A DNA stretch of 64,000 bases from Lederbergia wuyishanensis (lineage in GTDB: Bacteria; Bacillota; Bacilli; Bacillales; Bacillaceae_C). The position numbers and the translations under genes were made by a program. The stretch lies in assembly GCF_022900255.1 (NCBI RefSeq), contig NZ_JALIRM010000011.1, positions 124,001 through 188,000 of the forward strand, read 5' to 3'. This document shows, piece by piece, positions 18,688-27,890 of the stretch (positions are counted from its first letter, which is position 1; every line of letters begins with the position of its first letter). Under the pieces are notes generated by a model. The model ran no database searches. It had not been told where the DNA came from and worked only from the letters and a program-made list of their open reading frames with translations.

Positions 18688-18731
18688 GAGCCACGTTTTC
18701 CCTTTTTGATGGGTTTAGTGGCTCACTTTTT
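18688..18731 (+). terminator. Terminator after the carboxylesterase
   Basis: GAGCCAC (18688-18694) pairs with GTGGCTC (18718-18724), followed by ACTTTTTG. Confidence 0.85.
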
Positions 18732-19184
18732 GTTTCATCATAACCTCGGTATTTAATTTACTGCTTTATGGAGTTCTCTCTACCCTAATCTGAGTTAAAA
18801 ACCTTATATCATGTTTTTTGTGCTTTATTTCTCATGCTGTTATGTAGAGGCCGGATCTTTATATATTATTATTGCGATAGATCCAATTCCGACTCCTTTT
18901 ATATATAAAGGAATAATTTTCCTGTAGCTTATTTTATTGCTCATTTCTTTGTTATAATTTTTCATCCTTTATAAAGTAACCGTAAGGAAGATTAGAGTCT
19001 TTATGCTTTTTCTTTAGTGAAAGGTGTTTTTATACGGGTAGAGATTCTTTGACTCTTTTCCTCGCAAAACAAGCATACAGACCGAATTTATCATCTGTAC
19101 TATCCTTTATTGTATCAATAGCATCAACGAAAAACGTTCGCTTCAATCTATTGCCGAATTTACATTCTATATGTGGTCAGAACT
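18732..19184. other. Non-coding gap
   Basis: About 450 bp between the esterase terminator and the gerQ terminator. No open frame, repeat or RNA motif that I can support. Confidence 0.4.
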
Positions 19185-19221
19185 AAAAAACCGCTCATCC
19201 TCCAAAAGAAGTAAGCGGGTT
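19185..19221 (-). terminator. Terminator of the cwlJ-gerQ operon
   Basis: AACCGCT (19189-19195) pairs with AGCGGGTT (19214-19221), allowing one bulge. The A-run at 19185-19190 becomes a T-run on the minus strand, 17 bp after the gerQ stop. Confidence 0.7.
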
Positions 19222-19237
19222 TCAAGCATTCTATAAC

Positions 19238-19693
19238 TCATTCTGTTGTCGTCAGGGTCGCCTGGACATTCGGACTGATTTTCGGGAAAGGATAGTTAAT
19301 TTTTTCATCAAATTCCACCCAGTCGAGATTTGCCATCATTAGCAGGTAGCGTTTGCCGCTGGACGGGTCGCTAATGATGATGTGGTCACGACCGGCTGTT
19401 TCTATACGTCCGTGGTAAACCATTGAATTCCATTTGGTGTTACCTTGATAAGTAAAGTAGAATGTACCTACCTTACCTTTGTTAATGCGAATGATATTTT
19501 CAATAAATGATTCTTCCATAGTGCCTGCAAGAAGTTGCTGCGTGGTCCCCATTGGGACCACTGGGGCAGCATACGAGGGGCCAGAAGGTATAGCCATCGG
19601 AGCAGGTTGTGCGCGACTGGTCCGCATCATGGAAGAGGGATAAAAACCAGGATAATAATTCATTGGATGATGACCAGATTCTCCACTAGTCAT
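19238..19693 (-). CDS. gerQ: Spore coat germination protein GerQ
   Basis: 151 residues. The N-terminus is rich in Pro, Tyr, Met and Gly (about 1-45). The conserved GerQ domain follows (about 50-150), with MEESFIENIIRINKGKVGTFYFTYQGNTKW and HIIISDPSSGKRYLLMMANLDWVEFDE. GerQ is a coat protein cross-linked by transglutaminase, and it is needed to localise the lytic enzyme CwlJ in the spore. It lies 24 bp downstream of cwlJ, the conserved gene pair. AAGGAGC precedes the ATG at a slightly long spacing. Confidence 0.95.
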   Translation of the reverse strand: MTSGESGHHPMNYYPGFYPSSMMRTSRAQPAPMAIPSGPSYAAPVVPMGTTQQLLAGTMEESFIENIIRINKGKVGTFYFTYQGNTKWNSMVYHGRIETAGRDHIIISDPSSGKRYLLMMANLDWVEFDEKINYPFPKISPNVQATLTTTE

Positions 19694-19717
19694 GGGAAGA
19701 TCAGCTCCTTAATTAAT

Positions 19718-20194
19718 TTATCTATAAAACTCTGGGCAATAGCCCGGCACCGCGACATAGAAGCAATGGTTCCTGTGCGCAAAATCGAACTTCGTCATGG
19801 GGGATCTTGGCATTGTTTCGGTACATGGAGCTCGGAACTTTTTCCCCGGACTGGGGTTAAAAAACCACAAATTCATTCTTGCACGAGGTTCTCTATCACC
19901 GTGTAACAAATTCCTAGCCCTCTGGAGGTCAGCTTCTGTGGGACGTTGTGTATACAATGTTCCATTTAAGACAGGCTCGAAGTGAGGAATATTGGTTCCA
20001 GGTATTGTTTGATAGATCGCATGTCTGATATTGCGCAACCCTTTGAAGTCAGGAGCACAGTCTGCCTCGACTCGATTAGCCACAACCGAGCCTACCATGT
20101 TCATCCCTTGAACGCCTTCACCGATTGCTTCCGCAAGCATGAGCCTCGCTAACTCCTCCACGTCACGTGAAGTATGTTTTATTCGTCGACCCAT
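19718..20194 (-). CDS. cwlJ: Spore cortex-lytic cell wall hydrolase CwlJ
   Basis: 158 residues, essentially one Hydrolase_2 (SleB/CwlJ) domain: ELARLMLAEAIGEGVQGMNMVGSVVANRV with the conserved catalytic Glu near residue 23, then GTNIPHFEPVLNGTLYTQRPTEADLQRARNLL. No signal peptide, as is normal for CwlJ, which is made in the mother cell and needs GerQ. It degrades muramic-lactam cortex in germination triggered by Ca-dipicolinate. It is slightly longer than B. subtilis CwlJ because of its C-terminal region. AAGGTGGTGAG precedes the start. It is expected to be transcribed by SigE; no promoter was assigned. Confidence 0.95.
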   Translation of the reverse strand: MGRRIKHTSRDVEELARLMLAEAIGEGVQGMNMVGSVVANRVEADCAPDFKGLRNIRHAIYQTIPGTNIPHFEPVLNGTLYTQRPTEADLQRARNLLHGDREPRARMNLWFFNPSPGKKFRAPCTETMPRSPMTKFDFAHRNHCFYVAVPGYCPEFYR

Positions 20195-20960
20195 TTTCTC
20201 ACCACCTTCGGTATATACAAGTAACTTATTACCTAAAGCTGGTTTTGGTAACTTGCCTATCAGCCCAAATACTTTGCTTCTGAAAGTTCATAATATTAGG
20301 ACATATGTTTGCCCATTTTACCGAAAGGGCGAACATTGCACTTAACATTAACCTACCTGTATGAATAACCTCGATTAAACCCATATTTAAGACATGAACT
20401 TTATTACCCCGTCCAGATAAATTTTTAATTGTAGTGATACCTTATGCTGCTAGCCTAGCAAATCTATCTAACTTCGTACTCCTACGGTATCACACAAAAT
20501 ATGACATTTAGAAAGCAAGATAATGATGCCTGGTTGCAAACTTTATTTTTTATTATGGTTAAGTACAGAGACTTTCGTAGCCTTTTTATCTTAAGACTTT
20601 CGCTTTCTAGTGAAGGTCTTTTTATGTATTACGTAAAGTCTGCCTTGAAAATGTTAATAGCTGAAGGTTTACAATTTGATTAATCAGAAGTTCACCTTGA
20701 ACATTAAAGGATATAATCGGTGTAAATAGAATAATAAATATATGAAATCGTTAAAAAATAGTGCGAAATTATTTCATATTTTTTCATTATGGATTACTAC
20801 CATTGTTTTTTGATTTATTTCTTCAATAAAAATTTTCCTTCACTTCGTTTCTTTTATAAAAGAGATAAAATTCATTAGAATAATTAGCATTTATTCATAG
20901 ATCTTTTGCAATTGCTCTTAAAAACTTTACTACATCAATAAAGGAGTAGGATTAATTGAT
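20195..20960. other. Non-coding gap with one hairpin
   Basis: 766 bp. A plus-strand hairpin at 20593-20623 (AAGACTTTCGC pairing with GTGAAGGTCTT, then TTTTT) looks like a terminator but no convincing gene precedes it. A 60-codon frame spans it and is rejected. The region before 20961 must hold the flavoprotein promoter. Confidence 0.45.
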
Positions 20961-22226
20961 ATGATAAGCAATTGGGCAGGAAATTTTCAATATAGTACGA
21001 CTAACTGGCATGAACCTGAATCTGTTGAAGAGGTTAAACTATTAGTCTCAAGGTTAACAAAGCTACGTGTGATTGGAACACGTCACTCGTTTAATAGCAT
21101 TGCAGATTCGAAAGATAATATAGTATCCTTGCAAAAAATCAACAAAGTCCTATCTATTGATTGTGATAATAAAACCGTAACCGTGCAAGCAGGAATCAAG
21201 TATGGTGATCTTTGTCATGCGCTCCAGCTACATGGTTATTCTTTACATAATCTTGCTTCCCTTCCACATATTTCAGTTGCTGGAGCTTGTGCAACAGCAA
21301 CACATGGTTCAGGTAAAGGCAATCAAAATTTAGCAGCAGCTGTACGTGCTATGGAAGTTGTCACCGCTGATGGAAGTATTGTAACTTTTTCAAGAGAGAA
21401 ATCGGAAGATGAATTACATGGCACGATTGTTGGGCTAGGTGGATTAGGTGTCGTCACAAAACTAACATTAGATGTCCTACCAAGTTATCAAATGAGGCAG
21501 GACGTTTACGAAAATCTTCCTTTAGCACAACTAGCTCACAATTTTGATACTATTTTTTCCAGTGCCTATAGCGTAAGTCTGTTTACAGATTGGCAGGACG
21601 AAATGTTTAATCAGGTGTGGCTGAAAAGCAAACTGACTAATGATCCGACTTTTGAGTTAGAAAAAGAATTTTACGGAGCAAAAGCGGCTAAAGAAAATCT
21701 CCATCCTGTACAAGGAGTTGGAGCCGAGAATTGTACAGCGCAGTTAGGAGTTCCCGGGGATTGGCTAGATCGCTTGCCACACTTCCGAATGGATTTTACC
21801 CCAAGTAAAGGTCAAGAACTTCAAAGTGAATATATTTTTTCCCGCGAGCATGCCTATGAAGCACTGTGTGCTATTAGTGACATTCGTAAACAAATTGCTC
21901 CACATCTACTTATATCAGAAGTGCGGACTATTGCGAAGGACGAGCTATGGATGAGCCCATGCTATAAGCAGGATTCAGTCGCCATTCACTTTACCTGGCA
22001 GGATAAATGGGCGGAAGTTCAGCAGGTGCTGCCGCTCATCGAAGCACAGCTTGAACCTTTTCAAGCAAAGCCACATTGGGGTAAGCTGTTTACTACTTCA
22101 CCTGCAAAAATACAATCACTTTATGAAAAGATGCCTGCTTTCCAGCAACTGCTTATGAAGTATGATCCGAATGGTAAGTTTCGTAATAACTTCTTGAATA
22201 AATATATATTTAATGAGGTAAAGTGA
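20961..22226 (+). CDS. Alditol/xylitol oxidase-like FAD flavoprotein
   Basis: 421 residues of the VAO/PCMH family, closest in pattern to alditol oxidase. It begins with NWAGNFQYSTTNWHEPESVEEV. GTRHSFNSIAD contains His42, the expected 8-alpha-histidyl FAD attachment site. SVAGACATATHGSGKGNQNLA and VGLGGLGVVTKLTLDVLP complete the FAD domain. The C-terminal ALO-type domain ends with PNGKFRNNFLNKYIF. It should oxidise polyols such as xylitol or sorbitol with O2, making H2O2. AAGGAG lies about 14 nt upstream of the ATG, a long spacing. Monocistronic. Confidence 0.88.
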   Translation: MISNWAGNFQYSTTNWHEPESVEEVKLLVSRLTKLRVIGTRHSFNSIADSKDNIVSLQKINKVLSIDCDNKTVTVQAGIKYGDLCHALQLHGYSLHNLASLPHISVAGACATATHGSGKGNQNLAAAVRAMEVVTADGSIVTFSREKSEDELHGTIVGLGGLGVVTKLTLDVLPSYQMRQDVYENLPLAQLAHNFDTIFSSAYSVSLFTDWQDEMFNQVWLKSKLTNDPTFELEKEFYGAKAAKENLHPVQGVGAENCTAQLGVPGDWLDRLPHFRMDFTPSKGQELQSEYIFSREHAYEALCAISDIRKQIAPHLLISEVRTIAKDELWMSPCYKQDSVAIHFTWQDKWAEVQQVLPLIEAQLEPFQAKPHWGKLFTTSPAKIQSLYEKMPAFQQLLMKYDPNGKFRNNFLNKYIFNEVK

Positions 22227-22314
22227 GGTTGTTGTGCGAAATAGATCTTTATTGCTAGAATTGCACGTAAAATGAAGGGTGAACAATAGAAACCCTGAAA
22301 TTAAAGCACATAAC

Positions 22315-22349
22315 AAAAGGAATTGCCTCTCTTAGACAATTCCTTTTGT
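22315..22349. terminator. Bidirectional terminator between convergent genes
   Basis: AAAAGGAATTG (about 22315-22325) pairs with CAATTCCTTTT (about 22337-22347). It is flanked by an A-run and a T-run and separates the convergent oxidase and lipoprotein genes. Confidence 0.85.
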
Positions 22350-22361
22350 TAATTTCGGACA

Positions 22362-23111
22362 TTATTTAAAGACCTTATCTGTTATCTCTTTGGGAATAGA
22401 AATATCTTTAATTTCATTGAAATTTGCAAAGATTAATTTAGAATTCAGGACAACTTTTTGATTCATATTCTCTGCGGCTGCGCTATAGTTCAAATTCGTT
22501 AGGCGCATGGATTTTTTATCCACAGTAAATTTCAAATCAGACTTGATAGCCGATGTGTCGACCCCTGTGAACTTGATATTCAAGGGAGTCTCAAATGCAG
22601 CAAAGATCTCGGAGCTTTCCCCTTTGTAGGTGAATGTATAATGGTCTGTTTCTTCCTTCATCTCCAGTTCATCCTTGATGCTTTCGATTTTATCCACCAA
22701 GACATGATAGGTGGCTTCGAGCAGCTTATCAGAACCTAACTCTTGTTTGGCATCTCTCCAATCTGCACCATTTTCTTTAGCGACAAGCTGATCTCCAACC
22801 TTATAAAATTCGAATTCTATCTCTCCTGTGTTTGGGCTTTTGTTTTTCGAAAAATACTTTGCGTGCATATCAGGATCATCTTTTTCAATGTATTGGGCTT
22901 CCCCGCTCAATTCCTGCTCTTGCTGGGTGGCTCCTGCCACTACCACTGTTACTTTAAGGGACGGCTGGATTTCATAATTTTCAATGGCTTTTTTCTCCTT
23001 AACAAGCTTTTCCATCACTTCATTTTTGGATAAATTTTTATTCCCCCCGCAGGCCGACAGAATCAGGACAGCTGCAAGAGCAAAGAAAAAACTCCAACGT
23101 TTCAAGGTCAT
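22362..23111 (-). CDS. DUF6612-like lipoprotein, second copy
   Basis: 249 residues from ATG at 23111 behind AAGGGGG; the frame extends to 23183 but that part has no ribosome site and would hide the signal sequence. MTLKRWSFFFALAAVLILSAC is a lipoprotein signal with lipobox LSAC. The mature part (EKLVKEKKAIENYEIQPSLKV..., VDKIESIKDELEMKEETDHYTFTYKGESSEIF, ending IKDISIPKEITDKVFK) shares layout and ending with the lipoprotein at 11331-12197, including the closing motif I-x-I-P-K-E. It is an extracytoplasmic lipoprotein of unknown ligand. Confidence 0.78.
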   Translation of the reverse strand: MTLKRWSFFFALAAVLILSACGGNKNLSKNEVMEKLVKEKKAIENYEIQPSLKVTVVVAGATQQEQELSGEAQYIEKDDPDMHAKYFSKNKSPNTGEIEFEFYKVGDQLVAKENGADWRDAKQELGSDKLLEATYHVLVDKIESIKDELEMKEETDHYTFTYKGESSEIFAAFETPLNIKFTGVDTSAIKSDLKFTVDKKSMRLTNLNYSAAAENMNQKVVLNSKLIFANFNEIKDISIPKEITDKVFK

Positions 23112-23218
23112 TGAAATCCCCCTTTTAATTATTGGTATGGCCGGGATATAAGAAGAGCCATTCAGCAGTCCAATGGGGCTCACACGCCGTCTACGGAAAA
23201 GTTTATAAATTTTAAGGC

Positions 23219-23635
23219 TTAATCGTCTATTGCAGCTTTTCCTTGTTCACGTAACTTTTTTAAAGATGTAATCATATGATTTATTTCTTCATCAGAATGC
23301 CTTTCCCATGAACCTAATTCAGCTATTATTTTCAAAGGAGACTTAGACCTGTAGGAACGCGTTGGGTTTCCAGGAAACCTTTTGTCGGTTAAGTTCGGAT
23401 CATTTTCAAATTCACCTAATGGTTCTACCATGTAAATTCTTTCTTTTGATTTAGATGTTGCTAATTCAGCACCCCATTTAGCAGCTTCTAATGTTGCAGT
23501 AAAATATATATAGTTAGATTTTTTATCTTGGTAATTTGATAAGTGCTGTGGTTCTAATAAATCTCCAATTTTTAGTTCTGCTTTAGTACCATGAAAAAAA
23601 GGACCTTTATCTAAGACATCTTTTTTGTCATTCAT
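23219..23635 (-). CDS. arr: NAD+-rifampin ADP-ribosyltransferase Arr
   Basis: 138 residues matching Arr over its full length: PFFHGTKAELKIGDLL, NYIYFTATLEAAKWGAELA, IYMVEPLGEFENDPNLTDKRFPGNPTRSYRS. The residues equivalent to the family's His-Tyr-Asp triad are present (His15, Tyr44, Asp79). Arr moves ADP-ribose from NAD+ to the C23 hydroxyl of rifampin, which inactivates the drug. It stands alone, 410 bp outside the left edge of the accessory island. Chromosomal arr genes are common in environmental Bacillaceae. Confidence 0.93.
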   Translation of the reverse strand: MNDKKDVLDKGPFFHGTKAELKIGDLLEPQHLSNYQDKKSNYIYFTATLEAAKWGAELATSKSKERIYMVEPLGEFENDPNLTDKRFPGNPTRSYRSKSPLKIIAELGSWERHSDEEINHMITSLKKLREQGKAAIDD

Positions 23636-24044
23636 ACAGATACACCTCTTATATTTTTAGATTTATGTATAACATTGTAGTATAGAAATTACAAAAAAAG
23701 CACCTATAAATAATAGTATAATGTAAGTAATCCTATTCGAAGATAGAAACACCTCTGGAATATTATTTCCAAAACCATGCAAACTTGAATCCAATCTAAC
23801 TCTGATTCTAATTCCTTTTCCGTGCGATGCGAACTATGTGTAACTCTTAATATTTTTGCTTATCAAAGAAGTTGAAAAAACTTAAGGCCCTATAACTATA
23901 GGTTAAAAAAAGGCCCCTCACAATTTCATGAATTGATGAAAGACCTTCTTGATTTAAAATGAATTTATGGTCCTTATGGCCAATGAATTGACCGCGGTTT
24001 GATGAAAGGTGCTCTAACCCTTGATATATCAGGGGCAGAGTTTT
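23636..24044. other. Non-coding gap left of the accessory island
   Basis: No gene seen. It contains the hairpin at 23906-23950 and a CCCTTGATATATCAGGGG near-palindrome at about 24018-24035. Confidence 0.4.
23906..23950 (-). terminator. Terminator-like hairpin left of groEL-end repeat A
   Basis: On the minus strand AAGAAGGTCTTTCAT ... GAGGGGCCTTTTTTT folds as a long stem around the palindrome CAATTTCATGAATTG and ends in a T-run. The same outer arms (AAGGTCTTTCAT and GGGGCCTTTT) recur at 36005-36047 beside repeat D. Confidence 0.65.
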
Positions 24045-24062
24045 TTACATCATGCCGCCCGT
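24045..24062 (-). repeat. groEL-3'-end-like repeat A (putative att core)
   Basis: The minus strand reads ACGGGCGGCATGATGTAA, the last codons being Gly-Gly-Met-Met-stop as at the end of groEL. The first 16 plus-strand bases, TTACATCATGCCGCCC, are identical at 31231 and 36153. The right flank (to about 24120) resembles the right flank of repeat C. It marks the left edge of the island. Confidence 0.6.
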
Positions 24063-24353
24063 AAGATGAGAGTTTGTAATATCTTTAATGTTGTATGAAA
24101 ACAGTGCGCGATATTCATCAAAAAAACCCGTTAGGCGCTTAATGAAGCCAACAAAAGTTTTTAAGATGTAATCCTTTTTATGGTTATTGAGGTGCAAGAA
24201 ATTTTAACAATAACTTTTTGATGCAAAAATTAAAAAAGTTCAATCAAAATCTCCAACTAGGCATGGATAATCTCCTTATTTTCACCAGTCCAATCCTTAA
24301 AGTTTTAAAATTCAATTGAATCAATTCCAAAATACTTACTACTCCTTTCTATC

Positions 24354-25925
24354 CTAGCTATTCAAACTTCCTTTTAGCCAGAGACGGGGACGGTATGGAC
24401 CGACAGGGATTTGTATAAGGCTCGTTTTTTCTGTTGAATTGACTCCGTAAAGTTCATCAATTTGGATCGAATCGAATCCTAATAGTGGGTGACCTCCCAT
24501 CTCTAGAGCACATGCTGTTAAGAGCAGCCTCTGCACGAGTATACCTGCTTCCATCTGTTGAATTCTGTATCCTCTATAGCCCAGTTCCTTTTTGAAGTGG
24601 TCTTTGTCTCCAACAACATGCAGACAGAGCGGAACCTGAAATAGATTTAGATTAGGCACTGTTAAACCGTTTTGCATATACTCCCGGAAATCCCCCAAAG
24701 ATATTCTCCGAAGTGCATGAACGTTTTTGTCATAGGCGTAAGCACCATCTTGAATACCTTCAACATTATAAAAACTGCCATACAAATTTAGACCAGTCTC
24801 AGCATCCCTATTTTTGTCGTCAAGGTCATTTTGGTACGATAATGCAAAGGTCTCTTTTAACAATGTGGATATTTTTGTTTGACTGACTTTCCCTATCATA
24901 AAATCAGTATCAGGAGAGTGCCTCTCTCTGCAAACGGATGCCAGATCGTATGACAATTCCTCCGTAAATGGCAGTATGATTAACTCTGTACCTAATGCAT
25001 TGTTAAGAGGAACATCTTTTTTTTTGTTCACAAATGAATGTGTTGTTTCCAACATCGAAGCTTCATTGATCTCTTTCAGCACAGGGTAATCAATGACTCT
25101 CTTTGAACGGTTATATGTTACATGCTTGAGCAACGGAAGTTCCCGTGACAATTCCGTTGCAGAAATATTTTTTTCTAAATTAATTTGGTCAACATTATAA
25201 ATAGATAATGGGATTACAGCATATACACTTTCATCCTGTTCAGATAGCCCAAGCAAATGATTGATAGAACGATCTAGAAATTGGTAACATACCCTTGTTG
25301 AGAATCCCATCCTACCCGCAACTTCCAACGATTGCCCAATTAGCACGCCTGCATCCAACCCTTGTAACCTGTAAGAGAAATTATTGTATTTATAAAAATT
25401 TTTCCAAAAAACTGTCGATACAAAAACAGTGCAAAAACAATCTGAAAGATTATAACGATTTCCAAGACTTCGGGATAGGTAGGAATCGTAGTTGCCTTCT
25501 CGCAGCAATAAAAGGCGATGGTGTGCAACATCGTAGTGGTAAACTCCCTCTGGTACATCCTCCAACTTTAAGTACACATATAATTCATTGGGATACAACG
25601 CTCCACCAGAGGGAACAAATCTGCGAAACAACTGGGCGTAGCTTACAGTAGGTTTCTCCTCGGTGCCGTCAATGGAAGCAACTTGAGAGTAACGAGTAAG
25701 ACCATATACATACCATAAGTAATGACCAAACTCCTCTAGGCTTGGTATTGAATGAACTTCTCTCCCTTTCAGAGTTAACGGTGCATCTGAGGTAAGTGGG
25801 ACCTCTGGTAAGCCACGGTATAGTTTATAAGGAAGTGGTGCGTTTTCCCAATCTGGTTGCCAATCCGACGGAAGAAGTTTATCAGTATCAAAATGCAGAT
25901 TGTATAGGAATGTATCTAGTTCCAA
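24354..25925 (-). CDS. SagB-type azoline dehydrogenase of the TOMM cluster
   Basis: 523 residues, with two nitroreductase-like halves as in SagB/McbC-type dehydrogenases. The first half has RFVPSGGALYPNELYVYLKLEDVPEGVYHYD (about 88-125), the typical FMN-site signature. The second half repeats the layout with GAYAYDKNVHALRRI and a C-terminal MEAGILVQRLLLTACALEMGGHPLLGFD. With FMN it would oxidise thiazolines or oxazolines in the precursor to aromatic azoles. It is the last gene of the cluster, 24 bp after the cyclodehydratase. Confidence 0.9.
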   Translation of the reverse strand: MELDTFLYNLHFDTDKLLPSDWQPDWENAPLPYKLYRGLPEVPLTSDAPLTLKGREVHSIPSLEEFGHYLWYVYGLTRYSQVASIDGTEEKPTVSYAQLFRRFVPSGGALYPNELYVYLKLEDVPEGVYHYDVAHHRLLLLREGNYDSYLSRSLGNRYNLSDCFCTVFVSTVFWKNFYKYNNFSYRLQGLDAGVLIGQSLEVAGRMGFSTRVCYQFLDRSINHLLGLSEQDESVYAVIPLSIYNVDQINLEKNISATELSRELPLLKHVTYNRSKRVIDYPVLKEINEASMLETTHSFVNKKKDVPLNNALGTELIILPFTEELSYDLASVCRERHSPDTDFMIGKVSQTKISTLLKETFALSYQNDLDDKNRDAETGLNLYGSFYNVEGIQDGAYAYDKNVHALRRISLGDFREYMQNGLTVPNLNLFQVPLCLHVVGDKDHFKKELGYRGYRIQQMEAGILVQRLLLTACALEMGGHPLLGFDSIQIDELYGVNSTEKTSLIQIPVGPYRPRLWLKGSLNS

Positions 25926-25949
25926 CCTGAAACCCTCCTACTCTTACAG

Positions 25950-27890
25950 TTATGGAAAAGGATGGGGATTTGGATTCAACTGTTCATAAGTTAACGGGTG
26001 CTTTTTAAATCCGAGTTTCACAGGTACGGTGAGTACCCGTTCAAGACCTTTTATACGTGTAAGGTGATGCCCAAAGGTCATTGGCAGCATTCCAGGAATC
26101 AATACCTTTACACAAAATAAGCCGTTCCTTTTGGTTATTGGTGATGTTTGGTCAACCACAATGACTTCCATATCTAACTTTCGGAACTTATTTAGAATAT
26201 CCTCAACATCATCTTTCAAATCAGCATTCACCGGCGGACATTTAAATTCCGCATCAAATGTACTTAAAGGACGATTTTCATTCAATAGAAAACTTAAATT
26301 CTCCTCTGCTTCTTTTAGCCCGTAAAGCATGCCATGGTCCTCCATGGTACGTACAGCAAACGGATTCTGTAACATTTCTTCATATTTCTGTCTATTTTTG
26401 TCCAAGATTTCGTCATGCCTAAACATCATTCCTGCAAGCTCGTAAATCGCACTTTTTACTGCCTTTACAGGATCAGGATTAGCTCCAGCTGCACAAATGA
26501 GGTTTGCACCCTTGGATCCCCTGTTTTTTGCCACTGCCCAAACGGACGGAATCTCATGTTCCATTGTCGCATTGTAAAAAAGCAGGTCATAATTAGCGAC
26601 TTCACGAATCCGGCTAACCATCAACTGCAATTCTTTATCGTTCGCAGAACTAAGGTCAAGGCGGGGAAGAGGGAGTTGTGCATACCAGGTTAATAAGAAT
26701 GAGTCTCGCTCAACGACCTCCATAATGGCATGGAAAATAGCCTCCTCTAGACTCCCCCCTAATGCACAGCCGTTGGAAGTCTCATAAACAAATCCTTCTC
26801 CATATCCCAAACTGTAATAGGCCAGTAACTCCGGAACGAGAATAGGGCGTTCTTGTAAAAATGAATATCCCCAGACCCAATTCATTGGTTGATCAGGATG
26901 AAATGGTTTAAATGGAAATTGTGGTTTTGCATACTGCTCCTCTTCATGCAAACCTACCTTTGCAGGATTTAATGCTTTATCCGCCAAATTGTGATAGCTA
27001 TCACGAACTACCTTCCTTTTGCCTCGAGGTTCGATTCCGCAATATCTCTCCAAACCCTCTAAAATAGCAGTTAGCTCACTCATTTCATAAGAATTAGTTC
27101 TACCCGCTACTCCCTCATCCCCAACAAGCAACGGCATGTTCACTACAACGTCAGCGAACGGCAGCCTAAAATCCTGCATTTTCCCATTCATGATCCCAGT
27201 ACGATAATCCAGATAATCTTTGACTAGCACGTCTTTTAAATCATCCATCGAACGGCATCGGTAACCAGCAGGATTCAATTTAGGGTTAGGTTCTAACTTA
27301 ATGTAAGCCAATTCAGGTATGTCTTTAGGTATTAGACTGCATATAGGGCACAACGAATCTGGTAAGAAAAAGTGGCTGGAGATCGTTAACGTTTTCAGAT
27401 TTGTAATGAACATCCTTTCTCCTAAGGAGCTTTGTTCTCCTTGAAGAATCTTTATCACTTCGTTGCTAATCAAGTTCGCCATTTGCGATAGTCCGGTTCG
27501 TGATACCCATGCATCACGGAGTAAACCTTCACTTGCTGCCAATTTCATACGCAACCCCAAACTTTCTTGGCGATCAGGTCCAGCTAACAAAAGTCGTATA
27601 TCAGCACAGCGAGAACATCCCGGTACATCAGGTCGTACAAATGGACCAATGATTCCTTCACCAAACGAAACGAAGCCTCGAAGCCACGGAATACCTAGTG
27701 TCCTTAACCTCTCTTCGGCTTTTTGATGAACGTTTGGTTTCCAGGTATCGTGCAGTACAAGAACTAATTTTGTATTTTCGGGAACCTCTTCAAGAATACT
27801 TTGGCGTCCAACAAAATAGCTTGGAGACAATTGATCATCAACATAATCCGCTAATAACCCCTCACCATCTATAAGTATATGAGCAGCCAT
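25950..27890 (-). CDS. TOMM cyclodehydratase, leader-binding/YcaO fusion
   Basis: 646 residues. The N-terminal part (about 1-190) is a ThiF/E1-like leader-binding domain with two Cys pairs, CSRC (92, 95) and CPIC (181, 184), the expected structural zinc site. The C-terminal YcaO domain (about 230-646) carries the ATP-binding region (ELTAILEGLERYCG; GCALGGSLEEAIFHAIMEVVERDSF) and ends in NPNPHPFP, the Pro-rich tail found in azoline-forming YcaO enzymes. It uses ATP to cyclise Cys/Ser/Thr of the precursor into azolines. Its start and the stop of the upstream maturation gene meet at 27890. Confidence 0.94.
   Translation of the reverse strand: MAAHILIDGEGLLADYVDDQLSPSYFVGRQSILEEVPENTKLVLVLHDTWKPNVHQKAEERLRTLGIPWLRGFVSFGEGIIGPFVRPDVPGCSRCADIRLLLAGPDRQESLGLRMKLAASEGLLRDAWVSRTGLSQMANLISNEVIKILQGEQSSLGERMFITNLKTLTISSHFFLPDSLCPICSLIPKDIPELAYIKLEPNPKLNPAGYRCRSMDDLKDVLVKDYLDYRTGIMNGKMQDFRLPFADVVVNMPLLVGDEGVAGRTNSYEMSELTAILEGLERYCGIEPRGKRKVVRDSYHNLADKALNPAKVGLHEEEQYAKPQFPFKPFHPDQPMNWVWGYSFLQERPILVPELLAYYSLGYGEGFVYETSNGCALGGSLEEAIFHAIMEVVERDSFLLTWYAQLPLPRLDLSSANDKELQLMVSRIREVANYDLLFYNATMEHEIPSVWAVAKNRGSKGANLICAAGANPDPVKAVKSAIYELAGMMFRHDEILDKNRQKYEEMLQNPFAVRTMEDHGMLYGLKEAEENLSFLLNENRPLSTFDAEFKCPPVNADLKDDVEDILNKFRKLDMEVIVVDQTSPITKRNGLFCVKVLIPGMLPMTFGHHLTRIKGLERVLTVPVKLGFKKHPLTYEQLNPNPHPFP

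Noticed and set aside
20501-20683. 60-codon plus-strand frame
   Set aside because: It contains a terminator hairpin and lacks a ribosome site.
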